From Chrysoporthe austroafricana (lineage: Eukaryota > Ascomycota > Sordariomycetes > Diaporthales > Cryphonectriaceae): a stretch of 64,000 nt of DNA. A program made the position numbers and the translations under genes. Below are positions 10,142-22,080 of this stretch, one piece after another (positions within the stretch are counted from its first letter, which is position 1; the number at the start of each line of letters is the position of its first letter). Under the pieces are notes generated by a model. It saw nothing but the letters and a program-made list of their open reading frames with translations. It made no database searches and was not told where the DNA came from. The stretch lies in the NCBI GenBank assembly GCA_001051155.2, contig JYIP02000006.1:4526001-4590000 (forward strand), in the 5' to 3' direction.

Positions 10142-10448
10142 ATTGCCGGCCCTTTATAACCTTTATCTATAAAAGAAGCTAACTGTCAGAGATATTTTGG
10201 GTAGCGGTAGTACGATATAGTAGGATTCTGGGTTATACGGCAAGGAAAAGCACGATAGCACTATTGGACAAAGGAGATTATATAGGAAATAACAATCGTT
10301 TCATAAAGCCGATTCGTATTAGAGTCCTAATAAGTAAACGTGCCCATACCGGGAACTTGAATAACAAATATGCTTATGCCGGGAACTAAAAGAAAACCTG
10401 CTTACGCTAAGGGCTTAGAATTAATCTTTTATTATAATCGGTTTATGC
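10142..10448 (-). other. 3' untranslated part of B2 with short tandem repeats
   Basis: No gene seen. At about 10335-10425 a unit of about 31 bp recurs two to three times around gcccataccgggaac / gcttatgccgggaac / gcttacgctaaggg. An aaagggccggcaat stretch in sense orientation adjoins the LTR and may mark the polypurine tract. Confidence 0.5.
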
Positions 10449-12619
10449 TTAGGATGGATAGATATATATAGTATTTGTATATAATAAGGCTAGCCGATAT
10501 CCAAATATATTTCGGTAATGCTTAATTGTATTTATTGCTAAAATATTTGGCATAAATATAATTAAAGATCAAAATTGCTTATGGATATTAGTAGAAAATA
10601 TAGCCTTTAAATAATAAGGTATTAAGTAAGTACAATAGTAATAAATATAAAGTAAAGTTACGATAGGATATATTAATATGCAAAACCGATAGCTGCATAT
10701 AATCGTTATATAGCGATATCGTAATTAATTCTTAATATAAATAGCTAAGTTTATAAATTATTAGAAGAAAGTAATACTATATGCTGCTAATAATATTATA
10801 TCGATAAATGATAGCTATATTTACTAATTAAGAATAACTTCCCGGGTTTTAGCAATAGTTTCAAAATTTAGTAAATTGCGAAAGAATATAGCAAATAGTT
10901 CTTCCTTTCCGATATAATTGCAAAAATCGATATAGTTATAAATATTAAGCTGCAGGGTTTTGACTAGCCTATGCGCTTGGATATAGGATTTAAGGCCTAT
11001 TATACGATTTTAGCATTGCAAGGACCGGGCGGCGCTGAAATAATCCTTGTTTTTATTAGCCTATTTCTGAAAAGTAATATTGAAATCGTAATTTATATCG
11101 TCCTTAGTAAAGACGATCTTAACGGGTTTGAAATCGTATTCGAAACGGAAGATTTGGTTTATAATAAAATGTAAGCCCGACCGGTTGGATAAGATAGTAA
11201 GATCAAAGTTGCGGAACCAAATAACGAATTCGTATATATATTCTCTTATAGTAAAAGGGAAAAAGTACTGGATGTAACTATTATAGATTCCGATAATACC
11301 GAACTTAATATTATTATAAATAGCGAAACTATTAGTAATATAAAGACGGTTAGTACCGAAATTGCTTTCTCAAATGAAATTATAGCATATATATTCTTTA
11401 GATATATAAAGGGCTAGCATGCAGTAATATATTGCGATTTCGGTTTCAATAGCTTTGGATTTGAAGTTATATTTGATAGATAAAACGGGGATAATGCGAA
11501 ACGTAATTTGCAAGGGCAAAATGCTATTAATATTAATTCGAGGAGCTTTATTTAGTATGGCTAATAGATTAGCTATATTCAGTAAGTTATTTTCGGTTAA
11601 GTCGATAATATCGTTTATAATTCGATAGCGCTTAGCTAGCATTATGAAATTTCGCTTTATTATAATAGATAGGCTTAAATTAATGATTAGTATAATAGAC
11701 TTAAGAGTTCTAAGCTTAGCCAAGATTGGCTTAATGTTTTTGGCTATTTTTTTCTAAATAGCGAGAGCTGTATTACGATTACATTCGTAAATTATAACGA
11801 TTTCTGCTATATTGGCTGCATAGCGTATGGCATTTACTTCCCTTTTAGTAAGGTTGCTGCAATTGCTTAATATTATTTATCTAGCCTTATTTTTGATATA
11901 ATAGCTATATTTATCTTATAGGCGATTGTCTTTCGATATTATAATGGGAAATAGGATGCGACAAGCTATTAATAAGGTATATAGGGCAAAGACAGAATTA
12001 CGAACGGTAGGTAAATTCGGAATGAATTTAGGCGATATTCCTTTAATAGAGTTATCCGTTAGTCCGTTATTTGTATTTTCGCTCGTAATAATATCCGTAC
12101 CGGTAAAAGTACCTGGATAAAGTTTCTATCTTTTATAAATAGGGCTAGAGCAGTTAATCTATAATAGTATAAAGTATTATAAAATAAGCTCTTGGGCTTC
12201 TTTAATAATTAGCGGCCGACTAATATTATTGCTATCTAGCTCGGTATTAAGGATATAAATATTATATTCGACCTTTCGGTTTACTATATTAGTATAACTT
12301 TTACTAATTAATGCTTAATAAAAGGCTATTATATAAGCTTCTTAATAGCAAAGGAAATCGCTTAAATAGTTCTTTATTATATAAGTATTACGGTAGAAAC
12401 AGCTTTCGCTATTATATAAGTATATAGCTTACCGATATCTTTTTAGGGAAAGGCAGTTTTTGAGCAATGCTTTATAAATATATTTGGCATATTATATAGT
12501 CCTGCTTTTTCAGCAAATTTTGGAAGGTTCTTCTTGGGATATAAGGTATAATATTATATAGAAGTTAAGCATGGCTAAACGTACTATTTCTTATCAGTTT
12601 TGGTCTTACGGCAAAGCAT
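10449..12619 (-). pseudogene. Unrecognised long ORF downstream of pol in B2 (env position)
   Basis: The ATG at 12619 matches the B1 copy at 7765 (KTKTDKK, LYPKKNLPKFAEKAGLYN). From about 12540 to the TAA at 10449 a second frame, one base shifted, holds across roughly 670 codons with about 20 stops, nearly all at expected Gln/Arg/Trp codons. It includes a stop-free run at 11370-11723 (AKLRTLKS...NIANLLAILNKAPRI) and a later run with FKPVKIVFTKDDINYDF, QAHRLVKTLQLNIYNYIDFCN and ELFAIFFRNLLNFETIAKTREVILN. Random sequence this AT-rich should give far more stops. I do not recognise the family and see no clear signal peptide or envelope feature. A captured gene or an unnoticed inserted element are alternatives. 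The frame change may be a decay indel or an intron. Confidence 0.5.
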
Positions 12620-12939
12620 TTACGGAAGGATATAACTTAATAATCGCGTAATGCATTTTGGTTTTGGTAATATTAATAGCCTTATTAGTACAGTCCTTAC
12701 GGATTTATGAAAGCTTAGCAGAATAAAACGAAATTAATAATAATGCTAGCTTAATACTTAAAAATAATATTCAAAAATATAATAAAGGGTAATAATAACA
12801 GGGCAATATAGCTAGCTATAATAAGTAAATAGAGATAATAATTATAAGCGCGCTAATAAGAAAAAGAAAATAAAGTGAATTTATTAGCAGTTTACGAAAT
12901 AATAGCTTTTTGCATTTGCTAGAAATTCATTTGCTTTAC

Positions 12940-14596
12940 TTAGCGGTCGCTTTTACCCTAATGCGCGCCTATTACGTTACGAGTTCTTTTGATTTTTTGG
13001 AATAAGTAAACTAGCTTATTCTAATGCATTTTCTGTTTGTAAGTCGCGCTTTGGCCTGCTTCGTTTTCGTAAGGCAATTACGACGATATTTCCTAGTTTA
13101 GAGACTTTTTCCGCTAGTAGCCGCTTTCGCTTTGTTCTTTCCTGCAATTCGGCTATAACTTCGCATTTCCGTTCGAAATTATATATTATTTCGTTCGCAT
13201 TCAGGGCATTACAGGGCATTTATATATTATAATAGCTAAAGTAGTTTATCCATTTTACTAAATATTCAATTCTGCGCGGACTATATTTATATTTTCGCTT
13301 ATAGCGATTAATTATCTTTTCCAGCTCGTAATATCGGTAATTTTTTAAGTATTTCTCAATATCCGGATCTTCTGGCATATTTACTAAATCCTAATATATA
13401 AGGTTATATTTATAGGGATCTGTTTTAAGAAGGTTTGCAAATATTAATTGTATTACCGAAATTATTAAATAGATATTTATATAAAGAGCTAATTTCAATT
13501 TATATGCTAAGTTTTTTATTTTTCGAATAACTTAGAAAAATCTTATCTTTTATTATAAAAATTTCAGAAATAAATTATTTAGTAATAAATATTTATAGCC
13601 CAAACGAATATATACTTAATTATCTGATTCGAAAATTATTTGGCAATAATGCTTATTATATTGCAATTTAGCTATTATTTGCGCTTTAGCAATAAAAAGT
13701 TAAGCTTTTTCTTGGAAAACTTTCTTTATTAGGAATATTATATTTTTTATTTATTAGCCCGATAATAAGTTAAATCCGAATAGCATTTAGCTAGCTGAAT
13801 ATTTTGTAATTCGGTTATATATATTATTCAGATTAAATTATAATGCCAGTATTATTTCGGTTTATTTTGTATTAGAGTAGGCGGTTATGAAATGCCGAAT
13901 TGCTATTTCAATTATTCAATTCTTTATTTCAGATTGCCTATCCGTTTGCGAATATGAAACGGTAGAGTAAGCAAGTTTCGTTCCGATAGTTTCTTATAAA
14001 TATTTTTAGAATTCCGATAAGAATTTCGAATTTCTATTTGAAATAATCCTTTTAAGTATTCCCTAGCTAGTAATATAAAATGTTCGTAAAATAAGGGTTA
14101 TTTAGTCTGCTGCAATATATATTGCATTGCTTAATATAATAATTATAATTTTGAAATATTTATTTATAATCGTAAGAAATATATTCAGGAATAGCATTTT
14201 AACCAAAGCTTATATAATATTTATAGATAATATTATCGGTAATCTTATAATAAAGTTTATAGTAATAATATGGAATAGGATTAATGGAAATAATATAAGC
14301 TGCATTTCCTTTAAAAGTTATTATAAATCGTTTTTATTTTCGTTACAAATTCGATATATCGATATATAATTGCATATTTTGGCATAGCAATATTTAATAA
14401 CGAATCGATCTATTAAATCGTATTATATATAATTTATGCCGAAATAGTATTTTCTATTATAAACTTCTTTAATGAAATCCAATACTACTTTATTCGGAAT
14501 ATATAATCGTTATTTCCTATAATAATCCTTAAGAAATAATAAGCTATTATAATTTAATATAAAAAGTAATCGGGCAATTTTGTTTGGGTTTTTCAG
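12940..14596 (-). pseudogene. pol: pol 3' part of B2: integrase and chromodomain
   Basis: Homologue of 8086-9730. Integrase core at about 13880-14200, including the ...QTDGQ-type context near 13940 in degraded form, and chromodomain at 13145-13378 with FERKCEVIAELQE following. The tail RKRSRPKRDLQTE ends at TAA 12940-12942. It is interrupted at 14596 by A4 and resumes at 22081. RIP is heavier than in B1, with many Gln-to-stop changes. Interval 12620-12939 holds no further gene that I can see. Confidence 0.8.
14592..14596. repeat. Target-site duplication of A4, left (ttcag)
   Basis: ttcag before the LTR; exact copy at 22076-22080. The uninterrupted site, tttcagttattcg, is seen in B1 at about 9738-9750. 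Confidence 0.9.
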
Positions 14597-15096
14597 TATT
14601 ATAAACCAGCAAGTGGTTCGGACCCTATAGACGAATCGAAACAAGGAAGAACCAGGCATGCCAAGAACCAACTACTATAATTACATAATCAGGGTTAGGG
14701 TTAGTTTCACTAATAAGGATGGATAGCTATAGATATGAGTTATCCAGAAGAAACGGCAAGGATAGATAGCTATAGATATAAGTTATCCAGAAGAAATAGC
14801 AAGGATAGATAACTATAGATATAAATTATCCAGAGGTATCCCTTAAGAAAGCATAATAATGGGAAGAGGATATAAGGATAAGGTATTCTCCCGAATAGAT
14901 AGACCATTAAAGAATTTTCCAATTATTAATCTAAGTATCAATTAGACCCTATTATTAATAGCCGCATTAGCTTATGAATATTGCGATATTCAGTAAACCC
15001 GTCTTAAAGCTCAAAGCCGTATTTGGTATCGCTCTTATTAGCATAAACCCTTTGACTTTACAGTATATCTTAAGATTTGCTATAGCATTTATAATA
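14597..15096 (+). repeat. 5' LTR of A4 (500 bp)
   Basis: Ends tattataaac...tttataata. Contains gggttagggttag (14693-14705), three tandem ~43-bp units with inverted half-sites, a TATA-like ggatataagg (about 14873) and the candidate RNA start aattattaat (14921), the RIP form of agttgtcaat. The complementary site ttgataatt is at 15099-15107, 2 nt inside. Confidence 0.93.
14715..14835 (+). promoter_or_regulatory. U3 tandem array of A4
   Basis: Three direct repeats of about 43 bp, each containing ggatagctatagatat...agttatcc, an inverted pair ggata/tatcc around a variable core, followed by agaagaaa.ggcaagg. It occupies the same slot, between telobox and TATA, as the palindromes of A2, A3 and A7. 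The 3' LTR carries the matching array at about 21694-21810. Confidence 0.75.
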
Positions 15097-15158
15097 TTTT
15101 GATAATTCTTATTCAAGATCGGTTCAATATATACCCTTTAAGCAATATTCAAGATATA

Positions 15159-17310
15159 ATAGCGCCCTAAACTCTATTCTTATCCAATATCCAGGGCTTT
15201 CAGGAAGAAATATTAATTGCTTTTATTAACGAATAGCTCTAGCAGCAAAATATAGCCCTGTATTAATAGCTTAAGGAAATTAAGAACGAAATTATTTGCT
15301 TTAATGCCTTTTAGCAAGCCAAAGCTTTCAAGCTTGATAAGCTAGGCCTTTATAAAAGCACCCGAGAAGACTTTCAGGCCTTCTTAATACAATTCAAGGC
15401 TTATTTTAAATATTACGGTACCCAGTTCAGAACTATTTACGATAAGATCGATTTCGCAAGAAGCTGCCTTAAAGGAACGGCTTTCCAGTAATAGGAACTA
15501 ACTTTTCGCAATTATCTGGATAATAATGAAAAGTTCCATTCAGAAAAGACCAAGCGTATCTTCTAGCGCTATGCCAATTTCGAATCAGCTCTTACTAAGA
15601 CTTTTAGAGATCCGGACGAACGATATACGGCAATACGGCAATTAAAAGCATTTCGATAAACCGGTTCAGCTGCAAACTATACGGCCAAATTCCAATAGAT
15701 TATCGCTTACTTTGATTACGATAACGACTTTCTCATAAACGCTTATTATGCAAGATTCAAAGAAGAAATCAAAAACGAACTCTATAAAGAAAACTAATCT
15801 GAAAAACTCAGTAAATTTATTAATAAAGCAATCCGTATCGATAACCGACTATACGAATAATAATAATAATAATAAAAGAACTATAGCATTATTCCGCAAT
15901 ATTAGCTAAATATTAGGAAATGTAAGTTTTAATATAAAGGCAAAAATAGTATAGCTTATTCGGGTATTATGCATATTAAGCCTATAAAACTAGATATTCT
16001 CGTATATAAATAACGTAAAGGGGTTACTTATTATAATTGCAGCAAGAAAGGCTATATTGCTTGCAATTATTGGCAGGAATAAAAGAAGCGAGAATAGAAG
16101 CCAGTCCCAGAAAAATAGCTTAGCATTGCCTAATAACAGGAATCCAATCAGCTAAACAAAAATATCTTACCGGAATAAGTAGCGGATTCTGATTACGGCA
16201 GCCTTAGCTAGATAGTTTGCTATCAAGATTATTGCTTATTATACCTTTTGGAAAAAGAAAATTCAAGATAGTTCTTACGCAAGCTATAAGGATAACGGCA
16301 GCTCATTATAGGCAAGAAAGGCTTACTTTATAATACTATTATCCAAAATAGCAATTCCGACTATTCTAGCAAAAGATTTTTGCGAAACGAAAAAAACTTA
16401 GGAAAGTATTCCTTGAATTACTATTTAGAACGATAATGGAATAGCATAATAGAAGAAGAAATCGGTATTACGCAACCAGAATTACCAATACCTAGCAATA
16501 TTGCTAAAAAATTATTATACCTTAACAAATAGCCGGATAACTTACTAACCCTAACTTTCAATAAAGAATTATTAGAAAAGTCAGCTTATTTTTAGCAAAA
16601 AGATTGCCAAGATTGCAAATAGATATCCAAATATACGGAAATCGAATATATTATTTATAGGCTTACGATAAGAGAACTCTTTCAAAGCATACCATTTCAG
16701 AATAGCAAATGCCTATCCCAAGAAAACAGAAAGATCAGTTACTTATATTCTTGCTATTATAAACTTGCTTAGATTAGCTATATTTATTATAACTATCAGA
16801 TATATTTCAGCAAGAAAGTTAAATAGGATTAATTCTTACTTAAGGAATAAGACCAATTAATCTATCCCGTTATAAAAGAAAGGGGAAAATTCAGAAAAGT
16901 CTTATATATTAAAAATAATAATGCATATATTGGACTACCGGATAACTGCTTACGAATATATATTAACAGAAAGATTATATAGGGATAATATTACGTAATA
17001 GCATATTCTATATATATATAGGATAAAGCTAAAGAATAGCATAGGCTGCAGAAAATCGAAAAGAATTAATAACGAGGCTACGCTTAAGCAAAAAAGCTAG
17101 CATAGCAAGCGGCGAAAAATGCTTAAAAGACCCTAAAAGGGAAAGATCGCCTATAAAGGGATAATAGCCGATCAGGATTACGAGGTCCCTATACGCTACT
17201 ATTAAGGAAGACGAAAAGCATATTATCCTAAACGCATATATTAACGGATAACGATATAGCGCATTATTGGATAATAGCGCATAAGGAAATTTCATTTCGC
17301 TAAAAGTCGT
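15159..17310 (+). pseudogene. gag: gag of A4: capsid, CCHC knuckle, second Cys/His module
   Basis: The start is ATA at 15159 (ATG lost to RIP), then ALY..LKEIKNEI. Capsid core with YDKIDFARSCLKGTAFQ, DPDERYTAIRQLKAFR and FKEEIKNELYKEN runs to INKAIRIDNRLYE (15860). The knuckle at 16029-16070 reads YYNCSKKGYIACNY, where C, H and C have become Y; restored it is CX2CX4HX4C. The second module (about 16600-17000) carries KDCQDCK, then H/Y-rich and C-rich segments ending in KAKE. The frame holds to the protease, whose first codons are 2075 nt downstream in -1. Gag is nearly 700 codons, long for Gypsy because of the extra module. Confidence 0.85.
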
Positions 17311-20300
17311 TAATAAAGAACGAATTCCCTAAATGCAAAAGAAAGATTCCTATAAGCTTAATACTATAAAAGGAAAATCAATTATATATAATTAAAGGGT
17401 AATTGATAAGGAAACTGATTATTTACTTATCTCGATCCAAAGTTTTATAACGAATATTACTTTTGATATTATAGATATAATATAGCATAAGTTAATCTTG
17501 GGAATACTTTAACTTAAGAAATATAACTTTCGAATTAATTGGACTACTAGCCAGATTTTATAGGAATAAGCCGTATTTACTGAAAAGGTTATAATTATTA
17601 ATAGAGGAAAAGACTTAATTACTGAAAATAGTATAAGAAAAACGCGCTCAAATAGGCTTACAAGTACCTTTAAAGCTGAAAGACAAGCTATAATATAGGG
17701 AAAGGTTACAAATATTTTAAACTTCCAGATAAAAATTAGGAACGGATTAAGATTACAAGTAACCTTCGATTAATAAAAATATAGTTAAGCATAGAGCAAT
17801 ACGAAAAAATATGGATTATAGAATTATAAAGAAATACAGCTCTTATAGTACGAATACGCTAGAAAGCAGTTTAGCTCGGTACTTAATAAATACCCGAAAT
17901 TGCCAGAAGCACGAAAACCTTAAAAACGGGAGGCTAACGAAGAGAAATACGTATAACAGTACTTTATATTCTTGCAAATTGCAGAAAATGAAAAAGGACT
18001 AATACCGACATTCGAAAACGTACCAAGAGAGTATTACGAATTCAAGAAACTATAGTAAAGGAAATTTGATACGGAATTACCAGAGCATAGCCCATACGAT
18101 TACGAGATCCCCTTAAAAGAAGGAATACAGCCAAAATTCTTCCTTATTTACGGACTTAATAAAGCAAAACTCGAAGCATTCAGAGAATATATTGACAAAA
18201 ACTTAAAGCGAAGCTATATACGACTATCGCAATTACTAGCAAGATACCCTATCTTATTCGTACCCAAAAAGAACGGGAAATTACGATTTTGTATAGATTA
18301 CTAATAGCTTAACGATATTACTATCAAGAATCGATACCCATTGCCGTTAGCAAACGAAATGAAAGATTGACTAATTGGAACCAAATAGTTCATTACGCTT
18401 AATTTCAAAGAAAAATACTATTATATCAGAATTAAGGAAAACGATATTTGGAAAATAGCTTTCAGAATACATTACGGATATTTCGAATACGTAATTATGC
18501 CTTTTGGGCTTATAAACGCGCTAGCATCTTTCCAAGAAATGATTAATTATATCCTATGCGAATTTCTGGATATTATTATTATTATTTATCTTGATAATAT
18601 CTTGATTTTCTTTAAAGATTTTGAGATATATAAGCAGCATATACAGGAAATATTCCAAATATTGCAAAATAATAAATTCCTAATCGAATTAAGCAAATGC
18701 TGCTTTTACTAATAAAAAGTTAATTATTTAAGCTATATTATCGAACCAAGATAGATTAGCATATAATAAAATAAAATTAAAATAATACGAAAATAGCTTA
18801 TTCCGGGAAATATTAAAGATATTAAGGCATTTTTTGGATATACTAATTTCTACTAATAATTCATCCGGGATTATAGCAAAATTGCATACCCTTTTACAAA
18901 CTTTATAAAGAAAGACCAAAAATTCAAATAAATTTCAAAAATATAAAAAGCATTCGACAAAATCAAAAAACGAATTATATTAGAACCGATTCTCTATAAA
19001 GCAAACCCAGAAAAACCCTTTATAATTAAAACCGATATATCAGATTACGCATTCGGCGAACAATTAGGCTAGAAAGCTAATTAAGGATATTTCAGGATCG
19101 TAAGCAACTTCTCAAAAAAAAATTAAATAGCCCAGAATTTAATTACGGCATTTCTAACAAGGAATTAATAGCAATCATCAAAGCATTCGAAAAATAGCAA
19201 CGATACTTAATCGGAATTAAGCATTAAATCATAATGCATTCGGATTACAAGAACCTTACAATATTCATAATTACTAAAATCTTGAACAAACAATAGATCA
19301 GATAGGCAGAATTCCTCTCGCAATTCGATTTGAAAATTATCCATTGCAAAGGATCCGAAAATAGCAAAGCAGATGCATTTAGTAAACGATCAGACTATCA
19401 AAATTCAGAGCTAAAAGAATTCCAAAATATTTTCAAATAAAATAAAAACGGCAACCTTATAAATAAAATAAGAGAGCTCAATATAATTATCAGAATCAAT
19501 AGCAAATAAAGAAAGCTAGAAGATATAATTACCGAAGAATAAGATAAATATATTAAGATTATGCATAGCGCATTAATATATAGCTATTAAAGGATCAAAG
19601 CTATTTACGAAAAAATCAAAAGGTATTGGAACTTATTAGGATTCCGATAAAGAATTGAAAACGTTTTACGGGAATGCGATAATTACAGGAAAAACAAAAT
19701 TGAATATTACAAGCCTTATAGATTGCTCTAACTATTCCTTATTCCAAAAACAGTTTGGCAATCTATTAGCTAAGATTTCATTACTAAGCTATTTCTTTTA
19801 CGAAAACCCTTAACTAAAATGCAATATAATAGCATTCTAATAATAGTTTGCAAACTAAGCAAGTATATTTACTTCTTACCCTATAAAGAAAGCAGCATAG
19901 CGGAAGATCTCGTATATACATTTTTCAGAATAATTATAGCTAATTATAGTATGCCCAAAGAAATTATTTCCGATAAAAACAGAAAGTTTATATCAAACTT
20001 CTGGATTTTATTTATGAAATTATTCGAAATATAACAAAAAATATTTATAGCATTTTACCCGCAAATAAATAAACAGATAGAATAAATAAACTAGATTATT
20101 AAATAATATCTGTAATACTATATGAATTACGAATAGGATAACTGAGTAGAGCTATTATTACTAATATAATTCGCATATAATAGCGCAAATATAAGTACAA
20201 TAAAGAAATTACTATTTTACGCACTTTATAGCTATAATCCGATAGCCTATTACGACGAAATACTAAGAACAAATGCGGAAATTGCAGAAAAACGAATTAG

Positions 20301-20831
20301 AAAGATTAAGAAAGTCTAAAAGAATTTCAGAAAGAACTGAAATTTGTACAAGAAAAAATAACGAAATATACTAACGCTAAAAAAATTAAAAGACTAACTT
20401 TACAAAAAAGAGATAAGGTTTATCTTATTTAACGGAAAGAATATATCAGAACAATAAAACCCTCTTATTCGTTAAATTACAAGAAACTAGGATTATTCAA
20501 AATCTTAAGAAAAATCTCAAATATCAATTTCGAACTTGCACTACCCTATAGAATGAAAATCTATCCGGTATTTTACATTTTACTTCTCGAACTAGCACTA
20601 ATATCGACTAAAATAGACAAAATTATCCAAATTAAAACTAACGAACTAGAATATGAAATCGAACGAATTTTTAAGTATTGCAAACCAGATTACGATTCTG
20701 AATACCTTATTAAATGGAAAAATTATCCGGCAAGCGAAAATTTATAAGAACCAAGAAATAATTTACGAAATGCATTCTAAGCATTAGCAAACTACTTGGA
20801 TAAGCAATAACGAAAAAGGGCTAGCAGTTAA
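17180..20831 (+). pseudogene. pol: pro-pol of A4
   Basis: Protease with LLDNSA (DSGA altered) at about 17260-17290; RT from about 18130 with YPILFVPKKNGKLRFCIDY, MPFGLINALASFQEMINYIL and YLDN at 18587-18598 (YLDD before RIP); RNase H with TDISDYAFGEQLG at about 19030-19070; integrase core with IISDKNRKF at about 19965; chromodomain EYEIERIFKYC...YLIKWKNYPASENL at 20649-20747; TAA 20829-20831. YLDN is in frame with the protease. Two later indels shift the frame relative to A7: +2 in an A-run at about 19113 and -1 near 20318. Other damage is RIP-type stops. The product would have replicated and integrated the element. Confidence 0.88.
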
Positions 20832-20860
20832 AAGGATAATAGGTCGGAAAGGCTTACTGA

Positions 20861-21487
20861 TTAACCGGAAAGATAATTAGTATTAAAAGAATTAGCTATA
20901 TTTTCAGACCCGGCTTTTAGATTAGTAACGGACTAGTTAATATCAGGGCTAAACTACTATAAAACAATATTCAAATCAAAACCTTTAGGAAAGGGACTTT
21001 CAGGAATCAGGATTTCCGTAATATAACGCTCTGCCTTGGCAATATAACGTTTCTCTTTAGCTTTTTCGGCTTCTATACATTCCAGCTCTTCTATATCCGT
21101 AATACCCCGGCAAATAGCACGTATCATTTTCTCAAACTATATGCATTTCTGTTTTCGCAAACGCTTAACTTCCAGAGCAGCGTCGCGTAATCGCTCCTCG
21201 GCCGATTCAAGACAGTTTTCGAGATGCTAATATTGAATGCCAATCTTCCGGATTTCGGCAGCAGAAAGGCCCTGTATATTGCAGCGAGAATGCCCTAACC
21301 GGATATATTCAGCATACCGAGAAAAATCAGAAGGCGAAACTTGGCATATTACGATATTACGACCCTCGCAAAAAGAATAAGAAGGCATTTCTATAGCGTT
21401 CCGGAGAATGAGAAATAGCAAGGAATCTTTCTTTTTGGTTCTTTTGGAACGGGATAACGAGCGGGTTCTAGTAATTTTGGGAGGCAT
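20861..21487 (-). pseudogene. Antisense ORF3 of A4: Zn2Cys6-like cluster plus coiled coil
   Basis: The ATG at 21487 starts MPPKITRTRSLSRSKRTKKK, a basic, Ser-rich start; the only ORF3 here with its ATG intact. The cluster reads (Y)SFCEGRNIVICQVSPSDFSR(Y)AE(Y)IRLGHSRC, six ligand positions spaced x2, x7, x9, x2, x7, three mutated Cys to Tyr. A coiled coil follows: LENCLESAEERLRDAALEVKRLRKQK. Then FEKMIRAICRGITDIEELE and the acidic/basic helix to FPKGFDLNIVL. It ends TAA at 20861, 29 bp from the pol stop. 209 codons with five RIP-type stops. The sequence is a different subtype from A2/A7. Confidence 0.78.
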
Positions 21488-21575
21488 CCTGATTAGGAAA
21501 GCACGAGAATACATATAGGAACAAGGTCTATTTACGAAAAGATTTTCGGAACGAAAACTTATAGGAAAAAGATAA

Positions 21576-22075
21576 TATTATAAACTAGCAAATAATTCGG
21601 ACCCTATAGACAAATCGAAATAAGGAAAAACCAAGCATACCAAGAACTAATTACTATAATTATATAATTAGGGTTAGGGTTAATTTCATTAATAAGGATA
21701 GATAGCTATGGATATAAATTATCCAGAAGAAATGGCAAGAATGGATAGCTATAGATATAAGTTATCCAGAAAAAATGGCAAAGATAGATAGCTATGGATA
21801 TAAGTTATCCAGAAATATCCTTTAAGAAAGCATAATAACGGGAAAAGGATATAAGGATAGGGTATTCCCCCGAATAAATAAACTATTAGAGAATTTTCCA
21901 GTTATCAATCTAAATATCAATTGGACCCTATTATTGATAGCCGTATTGGCTTATAAATATTGCAATACTTAGTAAACCCGTCCTGAAGCTCAAAGCCGTA
22001 TTTAGCATCGCTTTTGTTAGCATAAACCCTTTGATTTTACAGTATATCTTAGGATTTGCTGCAGCATTCATAACA
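21576..22075 (+). repeat. 3' LTR of A4 (500 bp)
   Basis: Same length and layout as 14597-15096. Telomere-like agggttagggtt at about 21667; triple array; candidate RNA start agttatcaa at 21900-21908, here one RIP change from agttgtcaa. Preceded by aggaaaaagataa. Confidence 0.93.
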
Positions 22076-22080
22076 TTCAG

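Larger units (their letters stand above)
14597..22075 (+). mobile_element. Family A element A4, complete (7479 bp)
   Basis: Complete plus-strand copy inserted in the pol of B2. Both LTRs are 500 bp, flanked by ttcag, with priming site, gag, pro-pol in the -1 frame, and the antisense ORF3 between pol and 3' LTR. It serves here as the reference for family A layout. RIP damage is heavy enough to exclude function: the gag start is ATA, the RT catalytic YLDD reads YLDN, and protease DSGA reads DNSA. Confidence 0.95.

Noticed and set aside
10971..11174. 67-codon plus-strand frame and another at 11926-12120
   Set aside because: Both are antisense to the longer minus-strand frame of B2, which has lower stop density over 2 kb.
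10142..12939. A separate DNA transposon or LINE inserted in B2
   Set aside because: No terminal inverted repeats, poly-A tail or target duplication seen, and the start of the same frame follows pol in B1; treated as part of family B, though not excluded.
14715..14835. CRISPR array
   Set aside because: Three ~43-bp direct repeats without spacers, inside a eukaryotic LTR.
17811..18002. Open frame starting ATG between protease and RT of A4
   Set aside because: Out of register with pro-pol, and the position is ordinary pol linker.
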